Shown piece by piece: positions 8,289 through 17,037 of a stretch of 37,123 bases of DNA. Position 1 is the first letter of the stretch, and every line of letters begins with the position of its first letter. This stretch comes from a virus. Made by a program: the position numbers and the translations under genes. Below the pieces are notes generated by a model. It saw nothing but the letters and a program-made list of their open reading frames with translations. It had not been told where the DNA came from and did no database searches. Location of the stretch: the IMG/VR virus record IMGVR_UViG_3300008116_000117, positions 1-37,123 of that record. One strand, written 5' to 3'.

Positions 8289-10433
8289 TTATTTTATAGC
8301 TGCTACTTCACTTAAAAATCTATTGTTTTTATTTGCTGGGGTTATTAATGGTACACCTGCACCTCTTCTTGGTAATATACTCATAATAGGTGTAAAGCCC
8401 AAACTTATTTTTAAAAGTTGAGGTAATTCATACATATCAGTATCTGCCCCTCTTTCAGGTTCAGTCATTGCTATTTCCCAAGCAGCTTCATCTGGAATGG
8501 TAATATTTACATTCTTTAATAATCCTGGTACTCTATATAAGTAATCCCCGAATGTTAATAATACAATATTACCTCTCATTAAACCAGAAGAGTTATAATC
8601 AGGATAACATAATGAAGCTAAATAGTTAGCTTTTTGATAAATGCGTTTCATTTCAGGTCTAGAAAGAGCAGGTAATTGAAAATTCAAACTTACTTCTCTT
8701 GTAAAACCTTGATAAGTGTAAAATTGATCACCTCTACCAGTATATCTAAAACCACTCCATTCAGCACTATGATTATCAGTAAATCCGTTTACATAAGCGC
8801 GTAAATGAATCTTAGTTGTATTTACTGGATTGTCATTGCTTACTCCCTCAACACAGAATTTTACTAAATCCCTAGCCATTCCTTGTCCAGGAATAAGTTG
8901 GCTATCTAAGGGAACCATAGTTACTCTATCTTGAGTCGAAGTATTAGTATTAGTAATTTTATCACGATTAAAAGTAGTTAAACCAGAATCAGCATAGCCA
9001 ATTCGACCTTGCATGTTTATACTAGGACTTTTATAATCGTAACTATATAATGAAGTATCACCTATTTGGTTATCAATTAATATTTTTCTAAAATCTTGAG
9101 GGATTTGTCCTCTATTATTTTTAGCATTAGCTCCTCCTTGTTTAATTAAACTATATGTAAAAGTATATCCAGAAGGAGATGAAAAATTAGGATCTGATCC
9201 GTTATTTTCTATATCCTTACTTCTACTCTCTTGTAAAGGAGGGGATTCAAGTGATTCGTATAATTTATAAGCTGTTTGAGCTCCACCTGGCTCTTCTGTA
9301 GGAGTTGCCTTGGCAGGACGAACAAAAGAACCACTAAATACTACTGGATAAGGGGTAGATTCGTAATTACTTCTAGAAACTATTCTTTGTTGATTAGTTG
9401 TTGTAATACTTTGCCCGTTAGCTTCAATTCCACTTACTACTGCTATTCTAGATTCAGATACGAATATGTTTTGAGCAGCTGTATATTTTGAAAAATTAAA
9501 CACTGGTTTTGAACCAGTAATTAATCTAAAATTAGTAGGATATCTGTTTGTAGAAAAGTTATTTACTATAACATCTGATTGTTGTCCTATGTTATTTAAA
9601 TAAAAACTACCTTGAGCTTGTACATATCCAGGATTGAAAATATCCCCACTTTGAGACATATATGCTGTGGAGGCAGTAATATATCTTTTATAATCTAAAG
9701 TAGGATTAGGACGTGTTCCAAATAAAAATGGATTCTGAAATATAGAAGCAGATGATGGGGTAGTGTTTTCAAATCTAGGAATAGTTGTTTTTCCTATTCC
9801 GTATGTTGTTTCAGGTCCATTAGAATATTCAAATAAGTTAAGTTGTGTTTTATCATCTAATCCTAACTTTTTTACTAATAATGGATCTACTTCTCCTGCT
9901 TCTTGGTTAATTTTAAGTTTATATAAAGCAACTAATCGGTTTGTTGCACCATTATTAGTTACTACTTGTTGACCAACAACATAAGCATACTTTAGTTGAT
10001 CATTAGTATTAGGAGAAATACCTGGTCTATCCCAATGTATTCCTGTTCCTTGAACTCCAACTTGAGCTAATGTATTTGTAGGTACATAAACTTGAGTATA
10101 AGGAGTATTACCTAAAACACTGCCTACTTCAGTACGTGGATTTGATAATTGAAGTCCTACTTGTTTGGCAACAAAGAAAGGACCACGTTGTAAATCTCCT
10201 AAAAATTTTGTAATACGTAAAGTATCAGTTACAGCATCTGTAACTGCTTTAGCACCACCTCTAATTGGGAAATCTATGCTGTATTTTCCAGCAGCAAATC
10301 CCAACTGATCAATAGCAAAATCGTTTTGTGGTAAGTATGTTTTAATGTAGGGAAGCCCACTATTGCCGCCCCCAGGACGGTCATTACCAAACTTTAAGTT
10401 TGTTAGATCTGATTTTAAATCTATTAAGGGCAT
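8289..10433 (-). CDS. Large baseplate/tail-tube-initiator-like structural protein
   Basis: A 714-aa protein rich in Asn, Thr, Ser and Tyr, without membrane segments. The C-terminal third is the recognisable part: a strand-rich segment around GRGDQFYTYQGFTREVSLNF, then RPEMKRIYQKANYLASLCYP, then GNIVLLTFGDYLYRVPGLLKNV. The series "several helices, YP, TxGD, PG, strand, IP-W" recurs in tube-like baseplate proteins of contractile phages (gp48/gp54 type). The first ~500 residues look like an insertion or extra decoration and I do not recognise them. It sits directly upstream of the LysM/gp53-like gene. The baseplate role is well supported by context; the specific homologue is inferred. Confidence 0.7.
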   Translation of the reverse strand: MPLIDLKSDLTNLKFGNDRPGGGNSGLPYIKTYLPQNDFAIDQLGFAAGKYSIDFPIRGGAKAVTDAVTDTLRITKFLGDLQRGPFFVAKQVGLQLSNPRTEVGSVLGNTPYTQVYVPTNTLAQVGVQGTGIHWDRPGISPNTNDQLKYAYVVGQQVVTNNGATNRLVALYKLKINQEAGEVDPLLVKKLGLDDKTQLNLFEYSNGPETTYGIGKTTIPRFENTTPSSASIFQNPFLFGTRPNPTLDYKRYITASTAYMSQSGDIFNPGYVQAQGSFYLNNIGQQSDVIVNNFSTNRYPTNFRLITGSKPVFNFSKYTAAQNIFVSESRIAVVSGIEANGQSITTTNQQRIVSRSNYESTPYPVVFSGSFVRPAKATPTEEPGGAQTAYKLYESLESPPLQESRSKDIENNGSDPNFSSPSGYTFTYSLIKQGGANAKNNRGQIPQDFRKILIDNQIGDTSLYSYDYKSPSINMQGRIGYADSGLTTFNRDKITNTNTSTQDRVTMVPLDSQLIPGQGMARDLVKFCVEGVSNDNPVNTTKIHLRAYVNGFTDNHSAEWSGFRYTGRGDQFYTYQGFTREVSLNFQLPALSRPEMKRIYQKANYLASLCYPDYNSSGLMRGNIVLLTFGDYLYRVPGLLKNVNITIPDEAAWEIAMTEPERGADTDMYELPQLLKISLGFTPIMSILPRRGAGVPLITPANKNNRFLSEVAAIK

Positions 10434-10440
10434 TCACGTG

Positions 10441-10620
10441 TTATTGAGGTTTTTTATCCAAATACTTCTCGGGATTTGCTACTGGTAAATCTAACATAGA
10501 CTTACCTAAATCATTTACTGTTTGGTTAGTAGATGATGGCAAAGCATTAGGAGAAGTTTCAGGAGTTTTACCCTGTAAACTTAACGATGAATCTTTTAAT
10601 TGGTCGAGAATCTGTGCCAT
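10441..10620 (-). CDS. Small 59-aa tail-module protein
   Basis: A short frame between the tape measure and the 714-aa gene, starting ATG at 10620 and ending TAA at 10441, seven bases before the next ATG. The product begins MAQILDQLKDSSLSLQGKT and ends EKYLDKKPQ. It is hydrophilic, with an N-terminal amphipathic helix and a Ser/Thr/Pro/Asn middle. A TATTTATA element lies 15-22 bases upstream of its start, as at neighbouring genes, and it fills the gap exactly. That makes a real gene likely. The function is unknown. Confidence 0.6.
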   Translation of the reverse strand: MAQILDQLKDSSLSLQGKTPETSPNALPSSTNQTVNDLGKSMLDLPVANPEKYLDKKPQ

Positions 10621-10634
10621 GTTTTATTATTTTA

Positions 10635-10642
10635 TATAAATA
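10635..10642 (-). promoter_or_regulatory. TATTTATA element upstream of the 59-aa gene
   Basis: Exact TATTTATA in the sense strand, 15-22 bases before the ATG at 10620. It is one of nine similar elements in gene leaders here. Whether it is a promoter or a translation signal is inference. Confidence 0.4.
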
Positions 10643-10647
10643 TTTTA

Positions 10648-13524
10648 TTATCCTGTTCTTCGAGCAGTTACAGCCATCGGTGTCTGTATTTTCTGCGCTA
10701 TTTGTGTACTATCTAAATATACTTCAACTGAACGACCTACTATACCATCTACCGCGGCTTTAACTTCGTTAATAGCAGCTACTAAAGGACCTATATCTAT
10801 TGATCCTCCACCACCACCTGCAGCGGCGCCACCACCTTTGCCTTTTCCACCTAAATCAGTTCCAGCAATTACTGTATCCTTATCATTTAAAGCAATAGCA
10901 CCTTCAGGAGCCATTAACGTTCTTTTGCCATATCCTGGTGATACAACGTCATCTCCTTTAGTCATTAACTTCATACCTAAACCTACCACCGCGGCAGCAG
11001 CAGCAGCACCAAGAGCCCAACCTACAAAAGGAATAGCAGCGGCTGATGAATAAACTTTCATCGCTGCCTGACCTATACTTTTAAAGAAATCTTTAATAGT
11101 TAAAGCTAATCCTTTTTGTTTAAGGGTTAAACTTATACTTTCGTAAGCATTTTGAAGTTTTTCAAATAATGCTATTCCTTTTTGCATCACGTAGTCTTTT
11201 GCTGATACAAGACCCTTTCTTATTCTTACTAATAATCCAGCTTGTTCAGTTGCATTTTGTTGTTGTTGAACAAGTAATGTAGATTGATCAGTAACAAGTT
11301 GTTCTTTACCAGTCAAGGCTTTCCATTTAGCTACAGCCCATTCTTTTAAAGCAATACCATAAGCTTGTGTTTTAGTAAGAAATGATTCTTTTTCTAAAGC
11401 ACTATTTAATTGTTTAAAAGATACTTTTCCTCTTTCTGTTGCTAATTCAACTGCTGCCTGAGCGTTATTTTTAACCTTAAATAAATTTTCTTTTATAGTA
11501 TTACCTGCTATTAAATTACTAAAAGTTAATTTTTTACCTTGTAGAGCAGTAGTTATTGTTTCTGCTAATTGTATTCCTTTAGCAGCAGTCCAAATAGTTC
11601 CAAATATACCTCCTATTATCATAAGAGGAACTTTTAAAACAGATAAAACTTTAAATATATCGTTTACTACACTTAGAGCGCTTGACAAGCCGTCTAATAA
11701 AGTTCCAATAGGACCAGCAACTAAACTAGCAATAACATCTTTAAACTTTTGACCTGCTTGTGCTAGTTTTTCTTCAGTATCAAGTTGCATTTCAGCTAAC
11801 TTTAATGCTTTATCATTACCAGCATTTTTTTCTAATAAATCAGCTTGTTCATCCTTACCAGCAGCTCTTAATTCTGCTATTTTATCACGTTGATCTTTAG
11901 TTAATTTACCTAAACGTTCTTGTGTAGTTAATGTTTTAGCTAAATCATCAGCTGACATATTCATTGATTTGGCTAATGCCTCTTGTTGAATACGATTCAT
12001 TTGCTGAAATTCAGCGATGCCACCAACATTTTTAAGCATTTCAGCAGCGGCTTCTGCTGTTTTACCTTGTAATGCTAATTCACGAGCTCTACCTAACTCT
12101 ATATTTTTGCCTATGAGCATCTCTGCTTCATATTCGTTAGCTAAAGATGACTCAATATCAAGTAAACCATCAGTGGTTGACTTTGTTTGTTCCAAAGTCA
12201 TACCTAATTCTTTTGCTTTTTTAACTGCTTGAGCAATTAATATAGGATCATTTTTATAAAACGAAGCTAATTGACCTTCTGTTTTAGCTACTTCTTGTAA
12301 TAATTTTTTATTACTAATTAAGCCTTTATTTGCTTTAGTAATTTCATATACTATCTTTTCTTGACTCTTTCCTGTTGTCAAAGAAAACTGAGATAATTTA
12401 GCTGCTTCTTCTCCTGATAATCCTAATTTTTTAGTTAAATCAATTTGTCCTTGAGTTAATTCATTACTTAACACAGCACTAGTACCTAATTCATCATTAA
12501 GTTGTTGTTGTGCTTCAATTATGTTTTTAGAATTAAAATATAAATTATTAGAAGCAACAGAAGCATATTCTATTTGATGGACTAACCCACGGGCGGCTTC
12601 GCCAGCTAAACCATAATTTTTTCCTAATTCGGAAGCGGTTTTATTAAAGTGTAAACCAAAATCAAGTAATTTTTTACCTAATGCTATTAATAAGAGAAAT
12701 TTACCAACAGGATCTGCTAATGCTTGTCCTATTCCACTAAATACTCCTTTAATTCCTGTACCTAATACTTGTAATTGACTTCCTGATTTAGCTGCTTCTC
12801 TTAGTTTTTTACCCATGTCTTCAAAGTATTCACTTTGAATTCCAATTTTTTCAAGAGCACCAGTAATCCCTTTAAATAAATTACCTGTTATGCCAAGAGT
12901 TTTTTGTAGTTTCTTTTCTTCTTCTACTTCCTTTGCAGTTAAAGGAACTATTTTTCGTAAGTAACCTTCTTGTTCTGATAAGGCACTATTAATTTCATTT
13001 TGGTATGCTAAGTTTTTTGATAATTCGTCAGATTCAGATTTAGTTATTGTTCCCGCTTCTTGCTTACGCTTAAGAATTGTTTCTTGTGCTTTTGCTTCTA
13101 ATAGATTCGCTTTTAACGAATCCATTTCTTTCCCAACTTTCTTTTGTAATTCTTTTAATTGCTTAACAGTTAAAACATTTTCCTCAGATTTATGTTCCTG
13201 TATCTTACGAGAGTAATCTTCTAACTTATTAAAATTACGAGTTAATAAAGTAGAGGCTTTAGTACTACCATTAATATCAGCTATTACATTTTTTAAAGTA
13301 TCAGATATATTACCAAATGCATTTTTAAGATCATTAACCTCATCCTGCATTAATTGTACTTGCTTATTAGCATTGGTAATATTATTACCCATGGATGATA
13401 TTAAAGCATTAACATCTCCAAAGCCTTGTCCACCTAAACGTTTAACTTCTTCGTTTAGCTCACGCATTTTCTTTTTTGCGTCTTCTAATGCTTGAGCAGT
13501 ATTTTGTGCTGAATTTTCGGCCAT
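10648..13524 (-). CDS. Tail tape measure protein
   Basis: A 958-aa protein with long coiled-coil stretches (residues ~1-220, rich in Lys, Glu, Gln, Leu and Ala). A hydrophobic segment PVGKFLLLIALGKKLLDFG lies near ~270-290. Helical Ala/Lys-rich regions fill the middle, with hydrophobic segments near ~620-650. An Ala/Gly-rich hydrophobic segment AAAIPFVGWALGAAAAAAVVG lies near ~820-845. The C-terminus is a Gly-rich linker followed by a small beta domain. This is the tape-measure pattern, and its place after the tube and overlapping chaperone-like frames is the classic one. By the usual ~0.15 nm per residue rule the tail would be about 140 nm long (inference). Confidence 0.88.
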   Translation of the reverse strand: MAENSAQNTAQALEDAKKKMRELNEEVKRLGGQGFGDVNALISSMGNNITNANKQVQLMQDEVNDLKNAFGNISDTLKNVIADINGSTKASTLLTRNFNKLEDYSRKIQEHKSEENVLTVKQLKELQKKVGKEMDSLKANLLEAKAQETILKRKQEAGTITKSESDELSKNLAYQNEINSALSEQEGYLRKIVPLTAKEVEEEKKLQKTLGITGNLFKGITGALEKIGIQSEYFEDMGKKLREAAKSGSQLQVLGTGIKGVFSGIGQALADPVGKFLLLIALGKKLLDFGLHFNKTASELGKNYGLAGEAARGLVHQIEYASVASNNLYFNSKNIIEAQQQLNDELGTSAVLSNELTQGQIDLTKKLGLSGEEAAKLSQFSLTTGKSQEKIVYEITKANKGLISNKKLLQEVAKTEGQLASFYKNDPILIAQAVKKAKELGMTLEQTKSTTDGLLDIESSLANEYEAEMLIGKNIELGRARELALQGKTAEAAAEMLKNVGGIAEFQQMNRIQQEALAKSMNMSADDLAKTLTTQERLGKLTKDQRDKIAELRAAGKDEQADLLEKNAGNDKALKLAEMQLDTEEKLAQAGQKFKDVIASLVAGPIGTLLDGLSSALSVVNDIFKVLSVLKVPLMIIGGIFGTIWTAAKGIQLAETITTALQGKKLTFSNLIAGNTIKENLFKVKNNAQAAVELATERGKVSFKQLNSALEKESFLTKTQAYGIALKEWAVAKWKALTGKEQLVTDQSTLLVQQQQNATEQAGLLVRIRKGLVSAKDYVMQKGIALFEKLQNAYESISLTLKQKGLALTIKDFFKSIGQAAMKVYSSAAAIPFVGWALGAAAAAAVVGLGMKLMTKGDDVVSPGYGKRTLMAPEGAIALNDKDTVIAGTDLGGKGKGGGAAAGGGGGSIDIGPLVAAINEVKAAVDGIVGRSVEVYLDSTQIAQKIQTPMAVTARRTG

Positions 13525-13543
13525 TTATCTAATGTATGATGGA

Positions 13544-13551
13544 TATAAATA
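13544..13551 (-). promoter_or_regulatory. TATTTATA element upstream of the tape measure gene
   Basis: Exact TATTTATA in the sense strand, 20-27 bases before the tape-measure ATG (13524), directly after the hairpin at the end of the 98-aa frame. Confidence 0.4.
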
Positions 13552-13553
13552 TT

Positions 13554-13580
13554 AACAGCGCCTATTTTTTGGGCGCTGTT
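13554..13580 (-). terminator. Hairpin spanning the stop codon before the tape measure gene
   Basis: AACAGCGCC (13554-13562) pairs perfectly with GGCGCTGTT (13572-13580) around a 9-base loop. The TAG stop of the 98-aa frame (13562-13564) lies at the stem-loop boundary. On the transcript the stem is followed by AATATTTATAT rather than a clean U-run, so termination may be weak. It may instead attenuate, protect or separate translation of the two genes. Confidence 0.5.
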
Positions 13581-13858
13581 ACTGTTGTATAAGTTGATTT
13601 AGGTGCTATATTTGGTCGAGCTATTTCAGTTTTTGATGGGTTTTGATTAGTCATAATATTATTTTGAGCTTCGGCTTGTTCATTTTGCTCGTCATAATAT
13701 TTTTTTAATGAATTAAACGTAAAGTTTCTTAACCAAATAGGCATATTATATATGGTATGCCAATCATATCCACCATTACCATGAAATACTATTTCATGGA
13801 TTTGCTTAAATAAACTAAATCTATATTCCGGAGTCAGGCCAAAAAAAGTTAAGTCCAA
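13562..13858 (-). CDS. Small tail-assembly protein overlapping gp26-like gene, possible frameshift product
   Basis: This 98-aa frame overlaps the end of the gp26-like gene by 38 bases. It has no ATG near its beginning. The only local start is TTG at 13858, preceded by an in-frame TAG two codons earlier and by GAGG-like bases. It reads FFGLTPEYRFSLFKQIHEIV, then WHTIYNMPIWLRNFTFNSLK and a Lys/Asn/Pro-rich tail. The central W-MPIWLR-F segment resembles a small conserved protein before the tape measure in T4-like phages (baseplate hub assembly or chaperone type). The overlap contains a run of seven T, so it may be made as a +1 or -2 frameshift extension of the upstream protein. Independent TTG initiation is the alternative. 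Confidence 0.7.
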   Translation of the reverse strand: MDLTFFGLTPEYRFSLFKQIHEIVFHGNGGYDWHTIYNMPIWLRNFTFNSLKKYYDEQNEQAEAQNNIMTNQNPSKTEIARPNIAPKSTYTTVTAPKK

Positions 13859-14606
13859 TTCCTACCTCGACGCCCTCCAGTACGTCGCCGTCAGCTATAA
13901 CATTAGTTTTCATATCAACATCAGGAACTACTTCCTTATAATATTGTCTGAATGCTCTTAAATCTTTAGCTAAAAAGTAGTTATCAACAAATTCACGAAC
14001 TGTTTTTTTCTCACTATCACCATTGATTGAAGTGATAACATGTTTCATTCTTGTTGAAATATCTGCGGAAGCAGATGGATTAATTTTTTGCAAACCTTTA
14101 ATTTCACGATCAATAGCTTGTTCATCACCATGAGTTAATGCTTTAAAGGTAACTACAGCTTTAGTGTGTGGAAGAGTAAATTCAAATGAATTAATACCTT
14201 TAGTAATTAAATCTTCTCTTAAAGGTTTATTTTCTAAAGTTGATAAATCAGCAGTTACTTTTCTTCCATCATTGATAAAATCATAGTCTTTACCATAACC
14301 CAAAATACGAGCAGCAATTAATATAGCGTTTTTATCACCAATTAAAAGATCACTATAACTAAATTTAGTTACAATTAATGATTGAAGTAATTTATCAATA
14401 ACTGTTCCCTGAGATAAATAGTTTTGGTTTGATAAAATATCTTCTTCTTTTGCAGTCATGTATTTAATTTCTACTTTACCGCTAGCTAAAGGACTTCCTT
14501 CTGGGTATAATAAACCTTTAGAAGGTAATTCAACAGTTTCTGTTGGGAATTTAAATTTAGATTGTTCTGTAGAATCTAGATTTGCAACATTGTTTTGTTC
14601 TATCAT
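13821..14606 (-). CDS. T4 gp26-like baseplate hub / tail assembly chaperone-like protein
   Basis: A 261-aa protein whose N-terminal half has the pattern I associate with gp26-family proteins of T4-like phages: VELPSKGLLYPEGSPLASG, then KYMTAKEEDIL and IDKLLQSLI. The rest is helical and charged. It lies between the tube and tape measure, where many phages encode the tail assembly chaperone, and its 3' end overlaps another frame. It is likely a hub component or assembly factor. The start ATG at 14606 has a TATTTATA element 15-22 bases upstream. The family call is firm; whether it is structural or a chaperone is open. Confidence 0.75.
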   Translation of the reverse strand: MIEQNNVANLDSTEQSKFKFPTETVELPSKGLLYPEGSPLASGKVEIKYMTAKEEDILSNQNYLSQGTVIDKLLQSLIVTKFSYSDLLIGDKNAILIAARILGYGKDYDFINDGRKVTADLSTLENKPLREDLITKGINSFEFTLPHTKAVVTFKALTHGDEQAIDREIKGLQKINPSASADISTRMKHVITSINGDSEKKTVREFVDNYFLAKDLRAFRQYYKEVVPDVDMKTNVIADGDVLEGVEVGIGLNFFWPDSGI

Positions 14607-14620
14607 ATAACATTATTTGA

Positions 14621-14628
14621 TATAAATA
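14621..14628 (-). promoter_or_regulatory. TATTTATA element upstream of the gp26-like gene
   Basis: Exact TATTTATA in the sense strand, 15-22 bases before the ATG at 14606 and downstream of the tube-gene terminator. That position suits a fresh transcription start. Confidence 0.45.
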
Positions 14629-14649
14629 TATATTTTTTAAAAATTTGAT

Positions 14650-14676
14650 AAAAAAAGCGCTAAATTTCTTTAGCGC
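14650..14676 (-). terminator. Rho-independent terminator after the tail tube gene
   Basis: GCGCTAAA (14657-14664) and TTTAGCGC (14669-14676) form an 8-bp stem with a 4-base loop. On the minus strand the stem is followed by a run of T (14656 downward). It lies 25 bases after the tube stop codon at 14701. Confidence 0.8.
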
Positions 14677-14700
14677 CTCTTTATTATCTACTATGTGTAA

Positions 14701-15186
14701 TTAGAAGTTCAATATACAGTAATCCATAGCGATTGTAACTGATAAGCTAATTGCTGCATCAGCTGTCCAATCGTATTCACCGAAGGTAGCTGTTTTAACA
14801 TAAGCACCTTTAATAATCCACTCAGATACGATATCACCTACTGGACCTAAGATATCTAATGTTAAATCTTTCTTATAAAAATCAGAATAACCATCACGTC
14901 CTGTTACTGATTCGTGAGCTAAACGAGCCCATTCCATCACTGCTTGAGCACCAGAAGGAACTACGGGATCGTATAATTCTAAAGTCATATCATTCCATCT
15001 AACTTTACCTTTTACTTTACGGTAAACGTTGATATGATCTAATATGATTTCACCAGCTTCAAATCCAGGAGCAGAAGCCTTTTTGATTAAGTATGAAGGA
15101 ATACCATCTACATATAATATAAAGCGATTCTGAACTTTTGGTTCGAATGCTGTGAACATGATTTCGTTCGGGTTTAATACTGCCAT
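14701..15186 (-). CDS. 19: Tail tube protein (gp19-like)
   Basis: A 161-aa protein, near T4 gp19 in length (163 aa). It has the typical features: an early FEPKVQNRFILYVDGIPSYL strand and loop, KKASAPGFEAGEIILDHINV, a conserved KVRWNDMTLELYDPV segment, and the LTLDILGPVGDIVSEWIIKGAYV / TFGEYDWTADAAISLSVTIAMDYC ending. This subunit stacks in hexamers to form the inner tube through which DNA passes. It follows the sheath gene by 40 bases, as in T4, and is followed by a strong terminator, which suits a highly expressed gene. Confidence 0.95.
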   Translation of the reverse strand: MAVLNPNEIMFTAFEPKVQNRFILYVDGIPSYLIKKASAPGFEAGEIILDHINVYRKVKGKVRWNDMTLELYDPVVPSGAQAVMEWARLAHESVTGRDGYSDFYKKDLTLDILGPVGDIVSEWIIKGAYVKTATFGEYDWTADAAISLSVTIAMDYCILNF

Positions 15187-15202
15187 TTTATCTATTGTTT
15201 GA

Positions 15203-15210
15203 TATAAATA
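15203..15210 (-). promoter_or_regulatory. TATTTATA element upstream of the tail tube gene
   Basis: Exact TATTTATA in the sense strand, 17-24 bases before the tube ATG (15186). The leader shares ATATTTATATC...TAGATAA-ATGGC with the tape-measure leader. Confidence 0.45.
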
Positions 15211-15226
15211 TTGTTAATTTATTTTC

Positions 15227-16987
15227 TTATGAAAACTGAACACCAGTCGGAGTAACGTTGAAATCAAGAATAATGAATTCAGCTGTCTTAGTTGGTTGTA
15301 AATAAATTGCACCAATTAATTGATTTCTATCAATTGTTTCAGCTGTATTATTTGATTCATCCATTACAACTTTATAAGCATATAAACCTTGTTTTTGTTG
15401 TACATTTTCTAAGTACGGATTAACTTGGTTTAAGAACTTATTTCTAGTTGTTGCTGTATTTTGTTCAAATACTAAATTATCAGCAATGTTACCAATGTAT
15501 CTTTTTAATGTGATTAATAAACGACGAACGTTTACACGGTCAAGAGCTGAAGCTTTAGTTTGTAAAGTTTTCTGACCAAATGCTACAACACCTTGTCCAG
15601 GGAAGGTAGCGATTGGGTTTACTTTATTAATATATAAACTATCACGATCTGATGGTGATAATTTTCTTTCTGCTTGAATTACACCTGATAATCCACCACG
15701 GTTGAAACCTGCAGGTGCGAACCATGTTTCTGCTACTTTATCATTGTAAGCATAAACACCAGCCATAATAGTTGAAGCAGGTACAAATACTAATTTACCA
15801 GTTTCCTGAGATAATACTTGAACCCAAGGCCAGTAAGTAGCACCATATGATGAATCGTAGCTATTAGCAGCTGTATTAACAGTTGAAACAGCAGCACCAT
15901 AGTTAACCATATCAGCGATAGCCATTGTATCACCTCTGTTTTCACAATTAGCCATTAAGGTACTTAATATACCAGATCCGTTTTGATAAGTAACACCAGG
16001 TAAAACAATCCATGAATAATCATATTCATCAGGATTTGAAAGTAATTCAATTGCGTTTGAGTAATCACTTCCTGATAAACCTTGGATATTGATATTATCG
16101 ATTTGAGTATACATTTTTAATCCTGTAGAAGCACCACTACCGTTACCGAATAATGGACCTGTAGCACCACCAAAGGCACCACCATAAGAGCCAGAACCTA
16201 CAGCAGGTAAAGAAGCAGTATATGCAGAATTAAATGTTCCGTTATTTAATAAGTAATTTGGAGTTGGAGCTGGTACGTTTGATACACGAACATATCTACT
16301 TTGGTTAACATATGAACCAGTAACTTGAATATTTAAATTACCATCACCATCAGTAACGATATTTTTAACTTGGTTACCAATTACATATTCAATATAATTT
16401 GGTGAATTTGGATCTAATGAAAGATTTAACCAAGTTTCAACTACTAATTGTTGGTTTTGAGTATCATTACCTTGACGAATAATAAGATTGAATGTACCTG
16501 AGCCTGAGTTAACATTAGTTATAGCCCAACGAATATTATCAACTGAACCGCTTGTTAAAGCACCACCTGATAAGGTTGCATTACCACTTCCTGTTTGGTT
16601 ATTCATGATAACACCTTCTGAAAGTGTTTCAAGAACAAACGAAGCACCAGTACCACCTAAATTAGTGATTTGAGATGAGGTTGCTGGGGTATAAGAATTA
16701 TTAGAACCAGATACTACTCTAGTTACTAATAATGATTCGCCACCTTGTTGGAAGTAGTTATATGCAGCTATTGAAGTTAAATATTCAAGAGTTACACCAC
16801 CACTAACAAATGAAGCACCAAATTTATTCTTATAATCAGAATATGAGGTTACTATAGTTGGTATTTCTACTGGACCTTTAACTGTAGGACCGATAATAGC
16901 AGCACCAACAGCAATAGGACCTGAAGTTATCTGTGATTGATCGTTTTCGCGAGTCAATACACCAGGAGATAATAAAGTTTCAGCCAT
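15227..16987 (-). CDS. 18: Contractile tail sheath protein (gp18-like)
   Basis: A 586-aa protein (T4 gp18 is 659 aa). The start is typical, with LLSPGVLTRENDQSQI and GAAIIGPTVKGPVEIPT. The C-terminal half holds the conserved sheath core: YWPWVQVLSQETGKLVFVPAS, ETWFAPAGFNRGGL, RDSLYINKVNPIATFPGQGVV, then the RRLLITLKRYI helix and ending LDFNVTPTGVQFS. The central, variable part (~90-330) is Gly/Ser/Asn-rich and probably faces outward. It forms the contractile sheath around the tube. A TATTTATC element lies upstream. Confidence 0.96.
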   Translation of the reverse strand: MAETLLSPGVLTRENDQSQITSGPIAVGAAIIGPTVKGPVEIPTIVTSYSDYKNKFGASFVSGGVTLEYLTSIAAYNYFQQGGESLLVTRVVSGSNNSYTPATSSQITNLGGTGASFVLETLSEGVIMNNQTGSGNATLSGGALTSGSVDNIRWAITNVNSGSGTFNLIIRQGNDTQNQQLVVETWLNLSLDPNSPNYIEYVIGNQVKNIVTDGDGNLNIQVTGSYVNQSRYVRVSNVPAPTPNYLLNNGTFNSAYTASLPAVGSGSYGGAFGGATGPLFGNGSGASTGLKMYTQIDNINIQGLSGSDYSNAIELLSNPDEYDYSWIVLPGVTYQNGSGILSTLMANCENRGDTMAIADMVNYGAAVSTVNTAANSYDSSYGATYWPWVQVLSQETGKLVFVPASTIMAGVYAYNDKVAETWFAPAGFNRGGLSGVIQAERKLSPSDRDSLYINKVNPIATFPGQGVVAFGQKTLQTKASALDRVNVRRLLITLKRYIGNIADNLVFEQNTATTRNKFLNQVNPYLENVQQKQGLYAYKVVMDESNNTAETIDRNQLIGAIYLQPTKTAEFIILDFNVTPTGVQFS

Positions 16988-17010
16988 GTTTTAATTAGAT
17001 TTTGTCTACT

Positions 17011-17018
17011 GATAAATA
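17011..17018 (-). promoter_or_regulatory. TATTTATC element upstream of the sheath gene
   Basis: One-base variant (TATTTATC) of the recurrent element, 24-31 bases before the sheath ATG (16987). Confidence 0.35.
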
Positions 17019-17037
17019 TATGAAAAGTATCTAAAAA

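Noticed and set aside
15203-15210. T4 late promoters on the plus strand (TATAAATA read forward)
   Set aside because: No plus-strand genes exist in the window; the elements are placed relative to minus-strand ATGs, so they are reported as sense TATTTATA.
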